DNA from: G020353235 sp964569555
Lineage (GTDB): Bacteria; Chloroflexota; Dehalococcoidia; Dehalococcoidales; JAUYDJ01
Reading direction: 5' to 3'
DNA length: 41,792 nt
Assembly: GCA_964569555.1 (NCBI GenBank)
Contig: CAZMTT010000004.1
Span: 1 to 41,792 of the forward strand
This document shows positions 17,865 to 26,730 of the stretch, in pieces. The first letter of the stretch is position 1; the number at the start of each line of letters is the position of its first letter. The notes beneath the pieces were generated by a model that saw only the letters and a program-made list of their open reading frames with translations, was not told where the DNA came from and did no database searches. The translations under genes and the position numbers were made by a program.

Positions 17865-18919
17865 CTTGTCTTACTTGCCTCAATGATATTTACTATCTCC
17901 CGGGCGGCTTTCTCCGGGGATTGTGCTTGGACAATCGCCCTGATTAGCGCAATTGAGTTGGCACCGGCGGCCATAACCGCCGCCGCGTTTTCTTGATTGA
18001 TGCCACCGATAGCCACCAGGGGCAGGGTTACCGCCTTTCTGACCTGCTTTAGCCTCTCCACACCGACCACCTGGGCGGCTTGCTTGGACGGCGTGGGATA
18101 CATGGCACCAACGGCAATATAGTCCGCCCCCTCTGTCTGGGCAGCCACCGCCCCGTCTACCGTCCGGGTGGAGATGCCCAGAATTTTATCAACCGGCAGT
18201 AGCCGGCGGGTTGTCTTAATGGGGAGGTCGTCCTGCCCCAGATGAAGCCCGTCAGCATCAACCGCCAGCAGCAAATCAAGGTGGTCGTTGATGATAAAGA
18301 GCACATTGTGCTCCGCACAGAGCGCTTTTAGCTGCTCGGCGATGGGGAGCAGGTCTTTTTTATTTGAGGTCTTGTCCCGCAGCTGAATTACCCTGGCGCC
18401 GCCAGCTATAGCCGCCCGGGCGACATCAATGTGGCTGCGCTTGGGCAAAGCCTGGGTATCGACAATAACATAGAGCCCGCTCAGGCGCTTCACCTTATCC
18501 TGGCGCAAGAGCCGGGACAGGAGGTTTCGTTCTATGGTGTAGAGGTCAAAGCGGGCCTTTTTGAACTTCTCCGTATCCAGCCCGGTCTGGGGAATCTTGG
18601 CCAGCTCCTCAATGGTGCGCAGTGATTCCTGCACCCTTCTTGAGTTAGCCACCAGTATGTCGGGTAGCTCCCGCTCTTTCTTCGGGGGGGCTTCCAGATT
18701 GATGCCAACATCACCCTCCGAGTCTCTCGCCTGAAGCAGCCGCTGGTTGAATCTCTTGTCTGTCTCCAGTATCTGGTGGCGCATCGTCTTCAGCTGTTGG
18801 GTCAGATTAACATCGTTGAGTATCATCCGCGCCAGCTCTTCCAGAAGGCGGAGCCCCTCGCCGATGCGGTTAAGATTGGCGTCAATAATACGGAGGGTAT
18901 TTAGTTCCGGGGAAGCCAT
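17861..18919 (-). CDS. thiE: ThiD2-ThiE fusion: thiamine-phosphate synthase
   Basis: 352 residues. The C-terminal TIM barrel (about 147-350) is ThiE, joining HMP-diphosphate and thiazole phosphate into thiamine phosphate: GLYVIVD, VIQLRDKT, LFIINDHLDLLLAVDADGLHLGQDD, GISTRT, YIAVGAMYPTPSK and VAIGGI are all present. The N-terminal 140 residues (RIIDANLNRIGEGLRLLEELAR ...) form the helical ThiD2-type domain found fused to ThiE in cyanobacteria and Chloroflexota, whose exact role is less clear. No riboswitch is seen upstream; yraN is 66 bases away. It complements thiC and thi4 at 26945-29079. Confidence 0.93.
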   Translation of the reverse strand: MASPELNTLRIIDANLNRIGEGLRLLEELARMILNDVNLTQQLKTMRHQILETDKRFNQRLLQARDSEGDVGINLEAPPKKERELPDILVANSRRVQESLRTIEELAKIPQTGLDTEKFKKARFDLYTIERNLLSRLLRQDKVKRLSGLYVIVDTQALPKRSHIDVARAAIAGGARVIQLRDKTSNKKDLLPIAEQLKALCAEHNVLFIINDHLDLLLAVDADGLHLGQDDLPIKTTRRLLPVDKILGISTRTVDGAVAAQTEGADYIAVGAMYPTPSKQAAQVVGVERLKQVRKAVTLPLVAIGGINQENAAAVMAAGANSIALIRAIVQAQSPEKAAREIVNIIEASKTS

Positions 18920-18985
18920 ATCTATCCCCTTGTCTCTTCTCTTGGTGGTTTATTCTAGCATAGCCAGAGCGGTCGGTAAAGAAGT

Positions 18986-19351
18986 TCAGTCCTCATTTAC
19001 CGCATTTTCGATAAGCTCGATTCGGGACGGCTTCCCGCTGCGGTCTAGTTCCACGGCGACCATATCAATGCGCCATGATGGCGGCAGGTTGCTGTGGGCT
19101 TGCCGGTAGCGGGCGGCGGCTGTCTTCAGTCTTTCCTTTTTGGTGGGGGTGATTGACTCTTCGGGACTACCAAACCTCAGGCTCTTTTTGGTGCGCACCT
19201 CGATAAAAACGAGGCAGTCTCTGTGCCGGGCGACAATATCAACCTCAGCCTCAGGGCAGCGGTAGTTAGTTTCCAGAATGTGATACCCCCGCTTTTTGAG
19301 GTAGTCTTTCGCCAGCTTTTCCCCCAGTATACCGGTATCTCTACGTGTCAT
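18986..19351 (-). CDS. YraN/UPF0102-family nuclease-like protein
   Basis: 121 residues. The family pattern is clear: GILGEKLAKDYLKKRGYHILETNYRC, then EVDIVARHRDCLVFIEVRTKKS (Glu-x-Asp ... Glu-x-Arg/Lys of the PD-(D/E)XK Holliday-junction-resolvase fold) and a C-terminal RIDMVAVEL. ATG 19351 (MTRRDTG) is chosen over the long upstream frame because homology begins there; this start overlaps rnhB by 11 bases. Its exact role is unsettled; a structure-specific nuclease is likely. It is usually found beside rnhB, as here. Confidence 0.92.
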   Translation of the reverse strand: MTRRDTGILGEKLAKDYLKKRGYHILETNYRCPEAEVDIVARHRDCLVFIEVRTKKSLRFGSPEESITPTKKERLKTAAARYRQAHSNLPPSWRIDMVAVELDRSGKPSRIELIENAVNED

Positions 19352-19982
19352 TTTGGTTCGACAGCCTGACTGGCCGGAAGGACTGGCGGTGGATGGGACA
19401 GGAGCCCAGCCGCCGCAGGCAGGAGAGGTGTTGCTCCGTGCCGTAGCCCTTATGCTGTGCCAGCCCGTAGCCGGGATAGCGTTCATCCAGCTCGACCATT
19501 AACTGGTCACGGGTTACCTTGGCGATGATAGAGGCGCAGGCGATGGAGAAGCACAGGCTATCACCGTAGGTTATCCCTTTTTGCGGTAACGGTACCTCGG
19601 GCAGAGGCAGGTAGTCGATGAGGAGAAACTGGGGCGGTGGCGAAAGCGCCTCAATAGCCAGCTTCATCGCCATTCGGGTTGCCTTGACTATACCCCGGGT
19701 ATCGATTATTTCCGGGGCAACAATGCCGGTGCCCACCGAGATGGCTACTTCATTCAGATGGTAAAAAAGAAATTCGCGCCTCAAGGGGGGCAGCATTTTG
19801 CTGTCTTTTACCAGGTCCAGCCAGGGTGTATCTAGGTTATCGGGCAAAATGAGGGCGGCCGCCACCACCGGGCCAGCCAGAGAGCCCCGCCCTGCCTCGT
19901 CAACCCCGGCGATTAAGTGGTAGCCCTGTGCCTCAAGTGTTTCTTCCTCGGCAAAGGACGGTGTCCGGGAAATCCTGAGCAA
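19341..19982 (-). CDS. rnhB: Ribonuclease HII
   Basis: 213 residues. It removes ribonucleotides and RNA primers from DNA. Motif I GVDEAGRGSLAGPVVAAA (about 27-44), FLLIDYLPL, GDSLCFSIACASIIAKVTRDQLM and the YGLAQHKGYGT motif (about 171-181) give the four acidic residues. The annotated TTG start at 19982 makes a 50-base overlap with mnmA; a start nearer GYHLIAGVDEAG is possible. It is part of the tmk-mnmA-rnhB-yraN run. Confidence 0.95.
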   Translation of the reverse strand: MLRISRTPSFAEEETLEAQGYHLIAGVDEAGRGSLAGPVVAAALILPDNLDTPWLDLVKDSKMLPPLRREFLFYHLNEVAISVGTGIVAPEIIDTRGIVKATRMAMKLAIEALSPPPQFLLIDYLPLPEVPLPQKGITYGDSLCFSIACASIIAKVTRDQLMVELDERYPGYGLAQHKGYGTEQHLSCLRRLGSCPIHRQSFRPVRLSNQNDT

Positions 19983-21057
19983 CTCTTTCCCCTTCCCGCT
20001 TCTCGATTATGGTCCCGCCCCCCAGGACAACCTCACCCTGGTAGCCGACGACGGCCTGCCCCGGCGTGATTGCCGACTGGGGTTGCTGGAACCGGACCTC
20101 GGCGGTGCCATTGTTAAAATACAGCTCAGCCGCTGCCTCGGGTGACTGGTAGCGGATTTTGGCGCTTATCTTGGCTCCCTCTGGCGGGGCTGTTCCCGAT
20201 ACCCAGCTTAAGTTATCGGCCAGCAGAGCTTTGCCCAGCAGCTGCTCTCTGCTGCCGACGATAAGCCGGTTATTGGCGGCATCAAGCCGGAGCACATAAA
20301 GACGCTCATTTGAGACCAGCCCCAGGCCCTGACGCTGCCCCACGGTGAACCGGGCCAGACCACGGTGTTTGCCCAGAATATTGCCCCCGGTGTCAACGAT
20401 GTCACCGGGTTCGGGGGGAACATGAACGGCAATAAAAGTGCCCAGGTCGTTATCGGGAATGAAGCAGATATCCTGGCTCTCCGCTCTGGTGGGCAGGCCC
20501 AGCCGGGCCGCCTCTTTTTTAATTTCGGTCTTGGAGTGATTGCCCAGCGGGAACAAAAGTTGCTGAAGCTCGCTCTGTCCCAGCGTGTAGAGAAAGTAGG
20601 ACTGGTCTTTGCTGCGGTCAATCGCCTTCAGCAGGCGGTAGCCACCGGCATTATGGTCAATCCGGGCATAGTGGCCGGTAGCCATGAAGTCAGCCCTCAT
20701 CCCACCGGCTCTCTGGAGCAAAGCGCCGAACTTGATGTATTTATTGCATTTAACACAGGGGTTGGGGGTCCTGCCCCGGCGATACTCCTGGCAGAAATCG
20801 GCAATGACCTTCTGGGAGAAAACCTCTCTTAAATCAATGACATAGTGAGGGATGCCCAGCCTGTGGGCGACCCGGGCGGCGGCTTCTATCGCTTCCAGCC
20901 CGCCGCAAGCGCCAAGTAAATCTTCGTCAGGGGCTTCTCCGGGCCAGATTTGCATGGTGGCCCCGATGACTCCGTAGCCGGCTTCTTTCAGCAGCACCGC
21001 CGCCATTGAGGAGTCCACCCCGCCACTCATCGCCACCACCACTCGTCCCTTGTTCAT
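19933..21057 (-). CDS. mnmA: tRNA-specific 2-thiouridylase MnmA
   Basis: 374 residues. Using ATP and a persulfide donor, it 2-thiolates uridine 34 of tRNA-Lys, -Glu and -Gln. The PP-loop SGGVDSS is at 11-17, the catalytic cysteine pair at Cys101 (NPCVKCN) and Cys198 (SQDICFIP), and the beta-barrel C-terminal domain follows. ATG 21057 overlaps the tmk stop by four bases. MnmA needs sulfur relayed from a cysteine desulfurase in known bacteria; the only NifS-like gene in this window lacks its PLP lysine. Confidence 0.96.
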   Translation of the reverse strand: MNKGRVVVAMSGGVDSSMAAVLLKEAGYGVIGATMQIWPGEAPDEDLLGACGGLEAIEAAARVAHRLGIPHYVIDLREVFSQKVIADFCQEYRRGRTPNPCVKCNKYIKFGALLQRAGGMRADFMATGHYARIDHNAGGYRLLKAIDRSKDQSYFLYTLGQSELQQLLFPLGNHSKTEIKKEAARLGLPTRAESQDICFIPDNDLGTFIAVHVPPEPGDIVDTGGNILGKHRGLARFTVGQRQGLGLVSNERLYVLRLDAANNRLIVGSREQLLGKALLADNLSWVSGTAPPEGAKISAKIRYQSPEAAAELYFNNGTAEVRFQQPQSAITPGQAVVGYQGEVVLGGGTIIEKREGERVAQDFPDTVLCRGRNT

Positions 21058-21680
21058 ACCCCGGAACCCCGCTCGGCGAGTAGTCGCTTCACTTTCTGCC
21101 AGATAATTTCGGCTATTTTTGCCCTGGGCAAAGTGGCATCTATTACCAGCCAGCGTTTTGGCTCATTGTTGGCCAGCTTGAGGTAGCCCTGCCTTACCTT
21201 CTGGTGAAAGGCGATGTTCTCCTGCTCGAAGCGGTCCGCCTTTTTGTCCTGCTTGCGGGCAAGACCGGTCTCGGCGGCGATATCGAGCAGTATAGTCAGG
21301 TCAGGCTCAAGCCCCTGGGTGGCGGTATTATTGACCGCCCTGACCATAGCCAAGTCCAGCCCCCGCCCGTAGCTCTGATAGGCGGTTGTCGAGTCGGTAA
21401 AGCGGTCACAGATGACGGTCTGGCCGTTCTTAAGGGCGGGCTGGATAACCTCTGCCACCAGCAAGGCGCGGGAAACATTGAACAGCAGTAACTCAGCCTG
21501 CGGTGGCATGTCATCTCCCCACTTCAGCCAGCGGGCGATTCGCTTACCCGGTGGCGTCCCGCCCGGTTCGTGGGTCAGTAATACCGGAATGGCTAGCTGG
21601 GAGAGCCGGCGGTAAAGCGCCCTCGCCTGCACACTCTTGCCACACCCCTCCCCGCCTTCAAAGGTAATAAAAAGAGACAT
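21054..21680 (-). CDS. tmk: Thymidylate kinase
   Basis: 208 residues. It phosphorylates dTMP to dTDP. The P-loop FEGGEGCGKSVQ (about 7-18), the substrate DR-x motif (CDRFTDSTTAYQSYGRGL, about 91-108) and the LID region (LARKQDKKADRFE) are visible. It is translationally coupled to mnmA and 19 bases downstream of the R3H ATPase gene. Confidence 0.96.
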   Translation of the reverse strand: MSLFITFEGGEGCGKSVQARALYRRLSQLAIPVLLTHEPGGTPPGKRIARWLKWGDDMPPQAELLLFNVSRALLVAEVIQPALKNGQTVICDRFTDSTTAYQSYGRGLDLAMVRAVNNTATQGLEPDLTILLDIAAETGLARKQDKKADRFEQENIAFHQKVRQGYLKLANNEPKRWLVIDATLPRAKIAEIIWQKVKRLLAERGSGV

Positions 21681-21699
21681 CAGTTACGCCTTGGGTCTA

Positions 21700-23202
21700 T
21701 TATTTGTAAATCCTCACCCGCCGGTTGGGCTCTTTGCCCGAGCTTTGTGAGGACAGGGCGTTTCTTTCCGCGATGAGGTGCTGCATACGGCGGATATAGG
21801 CGCTCTGGGGGCTGAGTTCTATGGCTTCTTCCCCCAGCCTGACCTGACCGACGGCGGCTTCCGCCTCATCAAGGGCTGATTTAAACGAGCCTGCCGGATG
21901 TTGCGGGTAGATGCTCTTCAGCATCTGCCTTATCTGGTGGGGGGTGTTGCTTCTCAGGACATAGACGGGCAGGTTAGCCGCTTCGGCATCTTTCACTTTC
22001 TGCAGCTTGCGGCGGTAGTAGCTCTTGGTGGTGATAAACAGGTTGGCATTCTTCAGGTTTTCCACGATATTAAGGCTCAGCCCGCTTTCTTTGGCGGTCT
22101 GCTCCAGCCGGGAGCGGTTTACCCCGAAGAGGTAGAGCCGGGGCGGCTCGTCTTTAGCCAGTAGCTTTCCCTTATCCACCTTCCTGGCGGTGACGGACGG
22201 CATTATCTTTTCTATCTTGACCTCGCCGCTCTCATCCCACCAGCGCACTTCGGTGGGCATATACTGGCCGCGCAGCAGGGAGTCGACCGCTTCGCCGACA
22301 TCGGGATGAATGGCCACCCGGTCAAAGTCCTGAATTTCAACGACGATATTAAAGGTAGGCGGTGCCTTGCGCTCCAGTATCGACTTCTGGGTGCGCCGCC
22401 GCTTGGCTTCTTCATCACCCAGGGTTACCGTCTGGATACCACCGATGAGGTCAGCCAGGGTCGGGTTCATCATCAGGTTCTCCAGGGTGTTACCGTGGGC
22501 GGTGCCCACCAGCTGAACGCCGCGCTCGGCAATGGTGCGGGCGGCCAGAGCCTCCAGCTCGGTGCCGATTTCATCAATGACAATTGCCTCCGGCATGTGG
22601 TTTTCCACGGCTTCAATCATGACGGAGTGCTGCATGGTGGGGGTGGTTACCTGCATCCGCCGGGCGTGCCCGATGGCAGGGTGGGGGATATCGCCGTCGC
22701 CGGCAATTTCGTTGGAGGTGTCAACCACCACCACCCGCTTTTTCAGGTCATCGGCCAGCACGCGGGCGACCTCGCGCAGCATGGTGGTCTTGCCCACCCC
22801 GGGGCGGCCCAGCAGCAGCACACTTTTGCCCGACTCAACCAGGTCCTGGATAATCTTGATGGTGCCCAGCACCGCCCGCCCCACCCGGCAGGTCAGCCCG
22901 ACGATGCGCCCCTTGCGGTTGCGAATCGCCGAGATGCGGTGCAGGGTGCGCTCAATGCCGGCCCGGTTGTCATCACCGAAGCTGCCGATGCGGGCAACGA
23001 TATAATCAATGTCCGACTCATCAACCTCTTTCGGGTTAAGCACTATTTCTTTTTCGGGGAAGCGGGCTTCGGAGGGGCGGCCCAGGTCCAGCACTACCTC
23101 TAACAGCTCACTCAGGTTTTTCTGCTTACACAGCGGCTGGCGAATTTGCGAGGGCAGGATATCAAGCATCGCCTCCAGGTCATCGGTGATTACTTTTTGC
23201 AA
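21700..23202 (-). CDS. AAA ATPase with R3H domain (SpoIIIAA/Ycf45-like)
   Basis: 500 residues: an N-terminal region, an ATPase core with Walker A LLGRPGVGKTT (130-140) and Walker B EAIVIDEIGTE (205-215), and a C-terminal R3H single-stranded-nucleic-acid-binding segment (RRMQHLIAERNALSSQSSGKEPNRRVRIY). The core resembles SpoIIIAA and the plastid Ycf45/SEC ATPase family. The function in bacteria is unknown; nucleic-acid binding is inferred from the R3H domain. It is placed between pdxT (14-base gap) and tmk (19-base gap) in the same transcription unit. Confidence 0.88.
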   Translation of the reverse strand: MQKVITDDLEAMLDILPSQIRQPLCKQKNLSELLEVVLDLGRPSEARFPEKEIVLNPKEVDESDIDYIVARIGSFGDDNRAGIERTLHRISAIRNRKGRIVGLTCRVGRAVLGTIKIIQDLVESGKSVLLLGRPGVGKTTMLREVARVLADDLKKRVVVVDTSNEIAGDGDIPHPAIGHARRMQVTTPTMQHSVMIEAVENHMPEAIVIDEIGTELEALAARTIAERGVQLVGTAHGNTLENLMMNPTLADLIGGIQTVTLGDEEAKRRRTQKSILERKAPPTFNIVVEIQDFDRVAIHPDVGEAVDSLLRGQYMPTEVRWWDESGEVKIEKIMPSVTARKVDKGKLLAKDEPPRLYLFGVNRSRLEQTAKESGLSLNIVENLKNANLFITTKSYYRRKLQKVKDAEAANLPVYVLRSNTPHQIRQMLKSIYPQHPAGSFKSALDEAEAAVGQVRLGEEAIELSPQSAYIRRMQHLIAERNALSSQSSGKEPNRRVRIYK

Positions 23203-23216
23203 AATCTCCCCCCCTT

Positions 23217-23792
23217 TTACTTACCTCCGGCGACGATATCAATAAAATACTGATGAAATCTGAAGTCATCGGTCAGTTCGGGGTGAAAGGCGGTCGCCAG
23301 CAGCTTGCCCTGCCGGGCGGCCACGCCGGCGTTATCTAATTTGGCCAGTATTTCCACATTGTGGTTGGCACTCTCAATTATGGGGGCGCGGATGAATACC
23401 CCGGGAAACGGCTTTTCGCCCAGCACCGGTATGGCGAGTTCGGTGACAAAGCTCTCTCGCTGCCGGCCAAAGGCATTGCGCCGGATGGTGATAGCCATTA
23501 ACCCCAGGGGTTCCGGGGAGGCATGCTGGTTCTTGCCGGCGAGGAGTATCATGCCGGCGCAGGTGCCCCAGACGGGCAGGCCGTTCCGGGCCAGATTGCC
23601 GATTTCATCCCTGAGGCGGTAGTCCAGCATCAGCTTGCCGATAGACGTGCTCTCGCCACCGGGAATAATCAGCCCGTCCAGATTTTCCAGCTCTCGGGGC
23701 AGGCGGACCGGCATTGCCGCTACTTCCAGTTGGCGCAGTATGGCGATATGCTCGGCAAAGGCTCCCTGCAGGGCAAGGACGCCAATTCTCAT
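23217..23792 (-). CDS. pdxT: Pyridoxal 5'-phosphate synthase glutaminase subunit
   Basis: 191-residue class I glutamine amidotransferase that feeds ammonia to PdxS. The nucleophile elbow VWGTCAGMILLA holds Cys78, and AFHPELTDD near the C-terminus gives the His-Glu pair. GVLALQGAFAEH at the N-terminus and PGGESTSIGKL are typical. It starts one base after pdxS ends, a classical pdxST pair for the DXP-independent route to PLP. Confidence 0.97.
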   Translation of the reverse strand: MRIGVLALQGAFAEHIAILRQLEVAAMPVRLPRELENLDGLIIPGGESTSIGKLMLDYRLRDEIGNLARNGLPVWGTCAGMILLAGKNQHASPEPLGLMAITIRRNAFGRQRESFVTELAIPVLGEKPFPGVFIRAPIIESANHNVEILAKLDNAGVAARQGKLLATAFHPELTDDFRFHQYFIDIVAGGK

Positions 23793-23793
23793 G

Positions 23794-24675
23794 CTACCAT
23801 CCTCTTGGAGCCAGCAGTTCCTCGGTGGGGATTTGCTTTATATCCAAGCCGGGCATGGCTTCGCCCAGGTTCTTGGAGACCTCGGCAATAATCTTGGGGT
23901 CTTTGAAGTGGGTGGTGGCTTTGACGATAGCCTTGGCCATGACCTCCGGATTTTTGGACTTAAATATGCCCGAGCCGACAAAAACACCGTCTGCTCCCAG
24001 CTGCATCATCAGGGCGGCATCGGCCGGGGTCGCCACCCCGCCGGCGGCGAAGTTGACCACCGGCAGCTTGCCGGTGTTGTGCAACTCAACCACCAGTTCA
24101 AAGGGTGCCCCCAGTTCTTTGGCCTTAGCCATCAGCTCGTCCTGCGGTGTCTGGCTCAGTTGGCGGATGCCATCGGTTACCGCCCGCATATGGCGCACTG
24201 CCTCCACGATATTGCCGGTGCCGGCTTCGCCCTTGGTCCGGATCATAGCTGCGCCCTCGCCGATGCGGCGCAGGGCTTCGCCCAGGTCGCGGCAGCCGCA
24301 GACAAAGGGGACCTTGAAGTCGTGCTTCCAGACGTGGTGGCTTTCGTCAGCCGGGGTAAGCACCTCTGATTCGTCGATATAGTCAACGCCGAGGGCTTCC
24401 AGGGTTTGCGCCTCGACAAAGTGACCGATACGGCACTTGGCCATTACCGGTATGGAGACCGTTTTCATAATGGCTTCAATGATAGTCGGGTCAGCCATAC
24501 GGGCCACCCCGCCGGCGGCACGAATATCGGCGGGGACTCTCTCCAGCGCCATCACCGCGCAGGCACCGGCCTCCTCGGCAATCTTGGCCTGTTCGGCACT
24601 GACCACATCCATAATTACCCCGCCCTTCAACATCTGGGCCAGTCCCGTTTTTACCTTCCAGGTACCAGTTTCCAT
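23794..24675 (-). CDS. pdxS: Pyridoxal 5'-phosphate synthase lyase subunit
   Basis: 293 residues. PdxS builds PLP from ribose 5-phosphate, glyceraldehyde 3-phosphate and ammonia in a TIM barrel. The N-terminal GLAQMLKGGVIMDVV, MALERVPADIRAAGGVARM with the imine-forming Lys in PVMAKCRIGH (Lys 82), and EAVRHMRAV are clear. The start at ATG 24675 (METGTWKVKTG) follows GAGGAG at a normal distance; the longer frame to 24885 adds a non-homologous 70-residue extension over rsmG and is rejected. Confidence 0.97.
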   Translation of the reverse strand: METGTWKVKTGLAQMLKGGVIMDVVSAEQAKIAEEAGACAVMALERVPADIRAAGGVARMADPTIIEAIMKTVSIPVMAKCRIGHFVEAQTLEALGVDYIDESEVLTPADESHHVWKHDFKVPFVCGCRDLGEALRRIGEGAAMIRTKGEAGTGNIVEAVRHMRAVTDGIRQLSQTPQDELMAKAKELGAPFELVVELHNTGKLPVVNFAAGGVATPADAALMMQLGADGVFVGSGIFKSKNPEVMAKAIVKATTHFKDPKIIAEVSKNLGEAMPGLDIKQIPTEELLAPRGW

Positions 24676-24712
24676 CTCTCTCCTCACTCTACCCCGTTTT
24701 AAGAATATTTTA

Positions 24713-25444
24713 CTATTGTTTAGCTTGCTTATCAAGGAGCGGCCTTTTCTGGGGGATGCCGGCGCGGCGGGGGTAAGGCTCGGGGGTGGGTGAGACCTTG
24801 TCAATGACGATGAGCCAGCGTTCACCGCTGAACTCGGCAAGCCCAATTCTTTTCGTTTCGCGTAATTTTCCCCCCAGCAGCCCAACCGCCCTGGTCGCTT
24901 GGCTCAGCTCCGGGTCAATCTCCCCCTTCTTCTGGGCGATGAAGCTGCCGCCGATGGCACAGAAGGGCAGGGTCAGTTCCACCAGGCTGGCCAGCGAGGC
25001 AACGGCGCGGGAAAGAACGATGTCAAAGCTCTCCCGGTACTGTTCCCGGTGGGCGATATCCTCCGCCCGCCCCACCACCACCTCCACACCAGTAAGCCCC
25101 AGTTTGTGGCTGATGTGGTCCAGAAAGGCGGCTTTCTTGGCGGTCGCCTCCAGCAATGTCAGCTTGATATCGGGCATTATAATCTTAAGCGGTATGCCGG
25201 GCAGCCCCGCCCCGCTGCCGACATCAATCAGCCGGAAGCTTTTAGCACCCGGCTTCAGCGCCAGCGTTACCGTCAGCGAGTCCAGGAAGTGCTTTACCTG
25301 CACCTCCTCATAGCCGGTGATGGCGGTAAGATTAATGCGCCGGTTCCAGTCGGTCAGCTCCCGGTAATAGACAACAAACTGCTCCACCTGCTCCGGGCTG
25401 AGCTTAATCCCCAGCCTCCCCGCCCCGCTAATAAGCTTTTCCAT
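24713..25444 (-). CDS. rsmG: 16S rRNA 7-methylguanosine methyltransferase RsmG
   Basis: 243 residues. It methylates N7 of G527 in 16S rRNA. Signs: the N-terminal VVYYRELTDWNRRINLTAI, the SAM motif LIDVGSGAGLPGIPLKI (about 73-89), LSRAVASLASLVE, and GGSFIAQKKG. Length is normal. It is the first gene of the long minus-strand run, 37 bases upstream of pdxS, and its promoter overlaps that of the divergent unknown gene. Confidence 0.96.
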   Translation of the reverse strand: MEKLISGAGRLGIKLSPEQVEQFVVYYRELTDWNRRINLTAITGYEEVQVKHFLDSLTVTLALKPGAKSFRLIDVGSGAGLPGIPLKIIMPDIKLTLLEATAKKAAFLDHISHKLGLTGVEVVVGRAEDIAHREQYRESFDIVLSRAVASLASLVELTLPFCAIGGSFIAQKKGEIDPELSQATRAVGLLGGKLRETKRIGLAEFSGERWLIVIDKVSPTPEPYPRRAGIPQKRPLLDKQAKQ

Positions 25445-25459
25445 TTCAGTTCCGCCCTA

Positions 25460-25468
25460 ATTGTAGCA
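25460..25468 (-). promoter_or_regulatory. Extended -10 promoter of rsmG
   Basis: On the minus strand TGC-TACAAT (hexamer 25460-25465) lies about 16 bases upstream of the rsmG ATG, implying a leader of only some nine bases. No clear -35 hexamer. Confidence 0.4.
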
Positions 25469-25480
25469 CTCCGCCCCACT

Positions 25481-25511
25481 TTGAAAAAATAGCGCACTTT
25501 TTTGATATACT
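25481..25511 (+). promoter_or_regulatory. Promoter giving a leaderless transcript
   Basis: TTGAAA (25481-25486) and an extended -10 TGA-TATACT (hexamer 25506-25511) are 19 bases apart. The GTG start at 25519 lies just where transcription should begin, and no ribosome binding site is present. Confidence 0.5.
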
Positions 25512-25518
25512 ATAGGGT

Positions 25519-26190
25519 GTGAAGCTCAGATATGTGATATACGGTTCTTTACCTATTCTGCTAGTTATTTTGGGCATCATGTATCCAATATCAAGGTTTG
25601 ATGACCTGTCAAGCTCGCTTGTCGCTTGGGGCACTCTGATGCTCGCAATTGCTACTTTCACTCTTGTCCAACATAGTAGGGAACAGGAAAAACAACGTAG
25701 GAGAAGTGAGCTAGCCAAAGAAGAAAGAGATAAAAATGAAAAATTGTTAAATGAAATTGTTGACTGGGCAACTGTAATAAGTAGTTGGCGTTTAGAGTAT
25801 AGAAGAATTTTCACTGAAGTAGTAAAAATACCAGACACAAAAGAGTCAATCAGATTTGTGTATGCCCATATCCTAGAAGTGGAGTCTAATTTTGAAGGTT
25901 TGGAAGGCAGAAATATATATGCATGCGCTATTGCAGAAAAATTTGAGCAAAGTTTGCAAATGCTTATATCTGATATGTTGCAAAATATGAGTGAATATTT
26001 AAAGTTTCTAAAAAAGTGGTCATCATCATTAAGCGAAGAAATATCTAAAGGCAGCCTACAGTTAAGAGATGGAGATGTTAAAGAAGCAGATAGGCTAGCT
26101 AATAAATTAGATTTATCAACTGCAAAAATCTTAGAAAAAGTTGCTGAGATAAAGTGTAAGCATTTATCTACTACATCTAATGTATCGTAG
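25519..26190 (+). CDS. Membrane-anchored helical protein, unknown (223 aa)
   Basis: 223 residues: two membrane helices (about 5-25 and 34-52), then a charged coiled-coil segment (EQEKQRRRSELAKEERDKNEKLLNE) and a long helical soluble domain. I recognise no family. The gene is strongly A+T-rich and uses AAA, AAT and TTA codons, unlike rsmG and thiC on either side, which suggests transfer. It starts with GTG 25519 on a probably leaderless mRNA. The next gene (26308-26643, opposite strand) is also a small A+T-rich membrane protein; the pair could have arrived together. Confidence 0.65.
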   Translation: MKLRYVIYGSLPILLVILGIMYPISRFDDLSSSLVAWGTLMLAIATFTLVQHSREQEKQRRRSELAKEERDKNEKLLNEIVDWATVISSWRLEYRRIFTEVVKIPDTKESIRFVYAHILEVESNFEGLEGRNIYACAIAEKFEQSLQMLISDMLQNMSEYLKFLKKWSSSLSEEISKGSLQLRDGDVKEADRLANKLDLSTAKILEKVAEIKCKHLSTTSNVS

Positions 26191-26307
26191 TTCTAGCTCG
26201 GCTATTAATACGGCTGCCTCTTTCGCTTTTTCTTGTCCTTTGTCCGTCGTAGTCTATCCAGCCTCTTCCCCCCGCCAAATTTGACTACAGATGATGAACT
26301 ACAATTT

Positions 26308-26643
26308 TTACAGGTTATCGTCTGTTTTCCTTGATTTATTTGTTCTTGCATCACCAACACCTTTACCTTTTTGTGAATTCAACTTCTTAAGTTCTTTAAG
26401 AATGGCATCTAGCGTATGAGAAATAATCTTAAACTGTGCCACAGAGCGCTTATCTACAATTATTTTCCCCTCTCTATCCTCCCTTTCCTCTGTCCAAGCC
26501 TTTATTGCTACAGCTATCAATAAAAACATACTAGTGAAAAACAGTAATAATGCTAACCATTTATCGTTAGGGTCTCCTTCTATCAATAAATAAATTGATA
26601 GTGGCATAAATATTGCACCAATAGTTAAAAAGACGATAGTCAT
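26308..26643 (-). CDS. Small two-helix membrane protein, unknown (111 aa)
   Basis: 111 residues: two membrane helices (about 1-22 and 28-50), then a soluble tail with a possible coiled-coil (SHTLDAILKELKKLNSQ) and a very basic end. ATG 26643 is preferred because AGGAGG lies 12 bases upstream; a TTG start at 26736 without a ribosome binding site would add 31 residues and run into the thiC promoter. A+T-rich like its convergent neighbour at 25519-26190. The 117 bases between the two genes show nothing I can name. Confidence 0.55.
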   Translation of the reverse strand: MTIVFLTIGAIFMPLSIYLLIEGDPNDKWLALLLFFTSMFLLIAVAIKAWTEEREDREGKIIVDKRSVAQFKIISHTLDAILKELKKLNSQKGKGVGDARTNKSRKTDDNL

Positions 26644-26730
26644 ATTCTTTTGTATCCTCCTATAAAAACGCTTAATAGGAGAATACACCAATTTCAACCA
26701 AAAGCAAAAAGAACATTTGACTCCCACCAC

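Noticed and set aside
19352..19486. N-terminal extension of the YraN-family gene
   Set aside because: It is rnhB read in another frame; homology starts at the internal ATG 19351.
22306..23103. 265-aa plus-strand frame opposite the R3H ATPase gene
   Set aside because: Composition-driven antisense frame over a conserved ATPase; no recognisable domain.
24676..24885. 70-residue N-terminal extension of PdxS
   Set aside because: It overlaps rsmG and is not similar to PdxS; ATG 24675 has a good ribosome binding site and begins with the family sequence.
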